Assembly (NCBI GenBank): GCA_018897415.1
Contig: JAHIKR010000222.1
Span: forward strand, 1-7,533
DNA length: 7,533 bases
Reading direction: 5' to 3'
Source of the DNA: Pseudomonadota bacterium
GTDB lineage: Bacteria > Desulfobacterota > Desulfobacteria > Desulfobacterales > ETH-SRB1
Every line of letters begins with the position of its first letter. Position 1 is the first letter of the stretch. The notes beneath the pieces are model-generated. The model did not search any database, was not told the origin of the DNA, and saw only the letters and a program-made list of their open reading frames with translations. Position numbers and translations under genes: made by a program. Of the stretch, positions 5,696 through 7,533 are shown in pieces.

Positions 5696-6844
5696 TTAAC
5701 GAGGTCTGTCCTTAGAATGAATCCTGATTATCTCAAGTAAGAGTTCAACTGTTCGAACCATATCATCAAGCTTTACTGATTCCCTTACCGTATGCATATC
5801 CTGCATTCCAGTTCCGAGAACGCCGACATTAATACCTTTTTCAAAAAAAATATTGGCGTCTGAGCCGCCGCCGCTTGTTTTGGAAGTCATGTTTCTTCCG
5901 AGATTTTCAGCAGCTTTACGTACAAGAGTTACAACAGGGGTGTCGTCAGGAATGTTAGTCAAAGAGAAGTCATTTTCAATAGAAATTTCAAGACAAGGGA
6001 GGTCATCATCTGAAACAGACTTTTTGTAATTATCAACGACATTTTTGAAAGATGATACTATTTCATCCGTAATTTTTCTTAATTTTTCTTTATCATGGCT
6101 TCTGGTTTCACCTTTAACCGTAACCATACTTGGAACTATATTTGTGGCTATTCCGCCTTCGATTATGCCGATGTTGCATGTTGTTTCATGGTCTATTCTG
6201 CCGATATCAAGGTCTGCTATAGCCTTGCTTGCAAGACAGATGGCATTTATCCCTTTTTCAGGCGCAGCCCCCGCATGGGCATCTTTGCCGTGTATTTTAA
6301 ATTCAATACGGTTTGCAGCAGGGGCTCGCGTAACTAAGCCTTCGGTATCTGTGGCATCCAGCGTATAGCCGTAGCTTGCTGTAATCAGGCTGTAATCAAG
6401 ATGTTTGGCGCCTAAAAGGCCTATTTCCTCGCAGATCGTGAATACAAGCTCTAAATGGCCATATTCAAGATTATTTTCCTGTAGAATTCTTACGGTTTCA
6501 ATAATGATCGCAATGGCGCTTTTATCATCTGCCCCGAGAATTGTTGTACCGTCGCTTGTAAAAGTCCCATCTTTGAATACAACAGATATTCCTTTGCCTG
6601 GATTGACAGTATCCATATGTGCATTTAGAAGCAGGGGAGGGCATTTGATATTTCCCTTGAATCTGGCAATAAGATTTCCAGTATTTGCCCCGATTTTTTC
6701 ACCTGCGCTGTCATTCATTGTTTCAGCACCAAGAGATTCAAGAATTTTTTTTATTTCATTGGAAATATTTGCTTCTTCCCTTGATATGCTGTCGATTTTA
6801 ACAAGAGATAGGAAAGTATTAAGCAACCTGTCTTTTTTTATCAT
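5696..6844 (-). CDS. M20 family metallopeptidase, peptidase T-like
   Basis: This is a predicted cytosolic di-zinc peptidase or amidohydrolase of the M20 family, in the group annotated as peptidase T-like. The 382 residues fit that group. Metal-site and catalytic residues are in place: H76 and D78 (NAHMDTV), bridging D106 (GADDKSA), catalytic E139 and metal ligand E140 (ICEEIG), D163 (TLDATD) and H351 (MHTVRE). The lid/dimerisation domain occupies about 175-290 (EFKIHGKDAHAGAAPEKG onward). TSGGGSDANIF precedes the last ligand, as is usual. The substrate cannot be read from the sequence; a tripeptidase or other aminoacyl hydrolase role is possible. There is no signal peptide. It is separated from larC by 281 repeat-filled bases and is divergent from selC. 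The ribosome-binding site is weak. Confidence 0.9.
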   Translation of the reverse strand: MIKKDRLLNTFLSLVKIDSISREEANISNEIKKILESLGAETMNDSAGEKIGANTGNLIARFKGNIKCPPLLLNAHMDTVNPGKGISVVFKDGTFTSDGTTILGADDKSAIAIIIETVRILQENNLEYGHLELVFTICEEIGLLGAKHLDYSLITASYGYTLDATDTEGLVTRAPAANRIEFKIHGKDAHAGAAPEKGINAICLASKAIADLDIGRIDHETTCNIGIIEGGIATNIVPSMVTVKGETRSHDKEKLRKITDEIVSSFKNVVDNYKKSVSDDDLPCLEISIENDFSLTNIPDDTPVVTLVRKAAENLGRNMTSKTSGGGSDANIFFEKGINVGVLGTGMQDMHTVRESVKLDDMVRTVELLLEIIRIHSKDRPR

Positions 6845-6855
6845 GATCTTTTCAA

Positions 6856-6884
6856 ATGCTAATCAACTACAAAAATATTGACAA
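6856..6884 (-). promoter_or_regulatory. Possible promoter for the peptidase gene, overlapping the selC -35
   Basis: On the minus strand TTGTCA (6884-6879) and TAGCAT (6861-6856) are separated by 17 bases. The start point would fall only a few bases before the ATG at 6844, giving an almost leaderless message, so the call is weak. Its -35 is nearly the complement of the selC -35. Confidence 0.25.
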
Positions 6885-6905
6885 TAATTAACAGTAATAT
6901 AATAT
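6878..6905 (+). promoter_or_regulatory. selC promoter
   Basis: A perfect TTGACA -35 (6878-6883) is followed after 16 bases by TAATAT (6900-6905) in a strongly AT-rich stretch. Transcription would begin about 6911-6914, a dozen bases before the tRNA. An alternative -10, TATAAT at 6898-6903, would give too short a spacer. Confidence 0.65.
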
Positions 6906-6925
6906 TCTTATTTTACGCCTTATGC

Positions 6926-7023
6926 GGAAGTGCGCAGCTTACTGGTGGGGCTCCCGGACTTCAAATCCGGTGTGGGGCGCTAAAACCGTTCCGGGTGGGT
7001 TCGATTCCCATGCACTTCCGCCA
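6926..7023 (+). tRNA. selC: tRNA-Sec, anticodon TCA
   Basis: This is the selenocysteine-inserting tRNA, charged first with serine and converted on the tRNA by SelA in bacteria. It spans 98 bases and all arms can be drawn. The acceptor stem is the 8-pair bacterial type, GGAAGTGC (6926-6933) with GCACTTCC (7012-7019), then discriminator G and an encoded CCA. The D arm is long (AGCTT with GGGCT). The anticodon arm is CCGGA-CTTCAAA-TCCGG with TCA at 6961-6963. A long variable arm follows (GGGGCG with CGTTCC), and the T arm is GTGGG-TTCGATT-CCCAT. The extended acceptor, long variable arm and UCA anticodon together exclude ordinary tRNAs. selA and selB are not in the window. No clear terminator follows. 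Confidence 0.97.
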
Positions 7024-7093
7024 TCTTTTCTCCATTAACTATGCATAAACATTATATTATGCTGACCTTACTTAATTACCCTATAACTTAAAT

Positions 7094-7100
7094 ATCCTAA
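7094..7100. repeat. Left target-site duplication of the MITE-like element
   Basis: ATCCTAA directly abuts the left terminal repeat and is identical to the copy at 7405-7411. Confidence 0.8.
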
Positions 7101-7143
7101 CTCAAGTTTCGCATCCACTAATTCCTATGAGTCTTCTCTGGCA

Positions 7144-7185
7144 GGGCAGGTGTTAGATAGTTTTTTTAAAGAGCAAAATAATATG
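7144..7185. repeat. Left arm of the internal long inverted repeat of the MITE-like element
   Basis: This 42-base arm begins GGGCAGGTGTTAGATAG and ends near ATATG. It is the inverted copy of 7326-7364, differing by one substitution and a 3-base indel. The spacer between the arms is 140 bases. Confidence 0.85.
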
Positions 7186-7325
7186 ATTGATATTCTAAAC
7201 CACTATACCTTGGGATTTGACCAGGACAGGCACATGGAAGGTTTTTCACCAGGGATAAAATGCCGTGCATGTCTCGCTCCTCACAAACTGAGTGGGTATG
7301 GTGCCGTTGCCAAAGCCAGAGTAAA

Positions 7326-7364
7326 CATATTTTGCTTTTTAAAAAAACTATCTAACACCTGCCC
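7326..7364. repeat. Right arm of the internal long inverted repeat of the MITE-like element
   Basis: This 39-base arm ends CTATCTAACACCTGCCC and is the inverted copy of 7144-7185. Read inward from either side, both arms give the same short peptide string (GQVLDSFFK), so they may be two opposed copies of one fragment. Confidence 0.85.
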
Positions 7365-7404
7365 TTTAAAGCTTTTGTTGCATAGAGGGGGTGCGAAACT
7401 TGAG

Positions 7405-7411
7405 ATCCTAA
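7405..7411. repeat. Right target-site duplication of the MITE-like element
   Basis: ATCCTAA directly abuts the right terminal repeat and is identical to the copy at 7094-7100. Confidence 0.8.
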
Positions 7412-7533
7412 AATTCATACACCAATTATATTGATAATGCAATAAATTGAAATTTAAGCTGCAAAACACCCCTCTTTATCATGAGGATGAGAATAAATGT
7501 TTTTTAAAAACAGCAAAATATAGTTAATGGAGA

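Larger units (their letters stand above)
5418..5709. repeat. Outer inverted repeat spanning the peptidase-larC gap
   Basis: ACAGACCTCGT at 5418-5428 and its exact reverse complement ACGAGGTCTGT at 5699-5709 enclose the whole gap. In the leftward transcript the upstream copy is formed by the last codons of the peptidase gene (ending DRPR) and the downstream copy contains the larC Shine-Dalgarno. Pairing would be 11 continuous base pairs over about 270 bases. Further inverted pairs lie inside (5456/5642, 5492/5622, 5574/5588), so the region could fold as one long interrupted stem. Confidence 0.6.
7101..7404. mobile_element. MITE-like insertion, 304 bases, 16-base terminal inverted repeats
   Basis: The ends are CTCAAGTTTCGCATCC (7101-7116) and the reverse complement of CTCAAGTTTCGCACCC (7389-7404): 15 of 16 match and the outer 13 are perfect. 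ATCCTAA lies directly outside both ends (7094-7100 and 7405-7411), a 7-base target duplication, which shows insertion by a cut-and-paste type transposase. The element is too short to encode a transposase, so it must have been moved by an enzyme elsewhere. Inside is a second inverted repeat of about 40 bases. I do not recognise the insertion-sequence family from these ends. The exact duplication and near-perfect ends suggest a recent insertion. It lies 77 bases past selC. Confidence 0.85.
7024..7533. other. 510-base gene-free tail after selC, holding a MITE-like element
   Basis: No protein gene can be supported. 7024-7093 is AT-rich spacer with one weak 6-base inverted repeat. 7094-7411 is a MITE-like insertion with its target duplication. 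7412-7533 is AT-rich, with no frame, RNA or strong terminator that I recognise. Any gene to the right starts beyond the window. Confidence 0.6.

Noticed and set aside
6045..6881. Three plus-strand frames of 80-158 codons opposite the peptidase gene, and similar frames opposite pyrB, pyrC, lepB and larC
   Set aside because: They are antisense shadows of well-supported minus-strand genes, with no start signals or domain content.
7043..7062. GCATAA...TTATGC inverted repeat as a selC terminator
   Set aside because: The stem is only 6 pairs and AT-rich with an 8-base loop, and no T run follows.
7087..7434. Open plus-strand frame running through the whole MITE-like element (GTG start possible at 7150)
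   Set aside because: It has no ribosome-binding site, crosses both the element end and the target duplication, and resembles no family I know. Openness is explained by the element being short and repetitive.
7281..7469. Minus-strand 62-codon frame overlapping the right half of the MITE-like element
   Set aside because: It crosses the insertion boundary and the internal inverted-repeat arm, with no supporting start signal or recognisable domain.
7498..7512. Palindrome TGTTTTTTAAAAACA near the right edge
   Set aside because: It is a run of T against a run of A in an AT-rich stretch, easily due to composition, with no T tract or gene start placing it as a terminator or operator.

Overview
The window reads as chromosomal sequence from a moderately AT-rich Gram-negative bacterium. 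An inferred placement is the Desulfobacterota (former Deltaproteobacteria, Desulfobacterales-like). Three things support this: a PilR-like sigma-54 activator, a selenocysteine tRNA beside ordinary housekeeping genes, and short heptanucleotide arrays of the TGAACCC and TGAGCTT type in and between genes. The placement rests on overall character, not on a marker gene.

Seven protein genes run leftward on the minus strand. In transcription order they are: an M20 peptidase T-like metallopeptidase (6844-5696); a 281-base gap full of inverted repeats; larC (5414-4242); pgpA (4201-3734); lepB (3732-3091, TTG start); pyrB (3078-2140); pyrC (2156-852); and an NtrC/PilR-type response regulator (824 to the left edge, truncated). 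From larC to the regulator the gaps are 40, 1, 12, -17 and 27 bases, so this block looks like one operon. It mixes nickel-pincer cofactor synthesis, phosphatidylglycerol synthesis, leader-peptide removal, two consecutive steps of de novo pyrimidine synthesis, and a regulator. The pyrB-pyrC overlap is the one functionally obvious pairing.

On the plus strand a clear selenocysteine tRNA gene (selC, anticodon TCA, encoded CCA) lies at 6926-7023 behind a good -35/-10 promoter. The organism therefore very probably reads UGA as selenocysteine in some messages, though none of the genes here needs it.

The noncoding DNA is the most interesting part. (1) Downstream of selC is a 304-base MITE-like element (7101-7404). 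It has 16-base terminal inverted repeats, a perfect 7-base target duplication (ATCCTAA) and a second, longer internal inverted repeat of about 40 bases. (2) The gap between the peptidase gene and larC carries four roughly concentric inverted repeats. In the outermost pair the last codons of the peptidase gene are exactly complementary to the larC ribosome-binding site. (3) Heptamer or octamer arrays occur at the pyrC/regulator junction, inside the pyrC reading frame, and as two opposed arms in the gap before larC.
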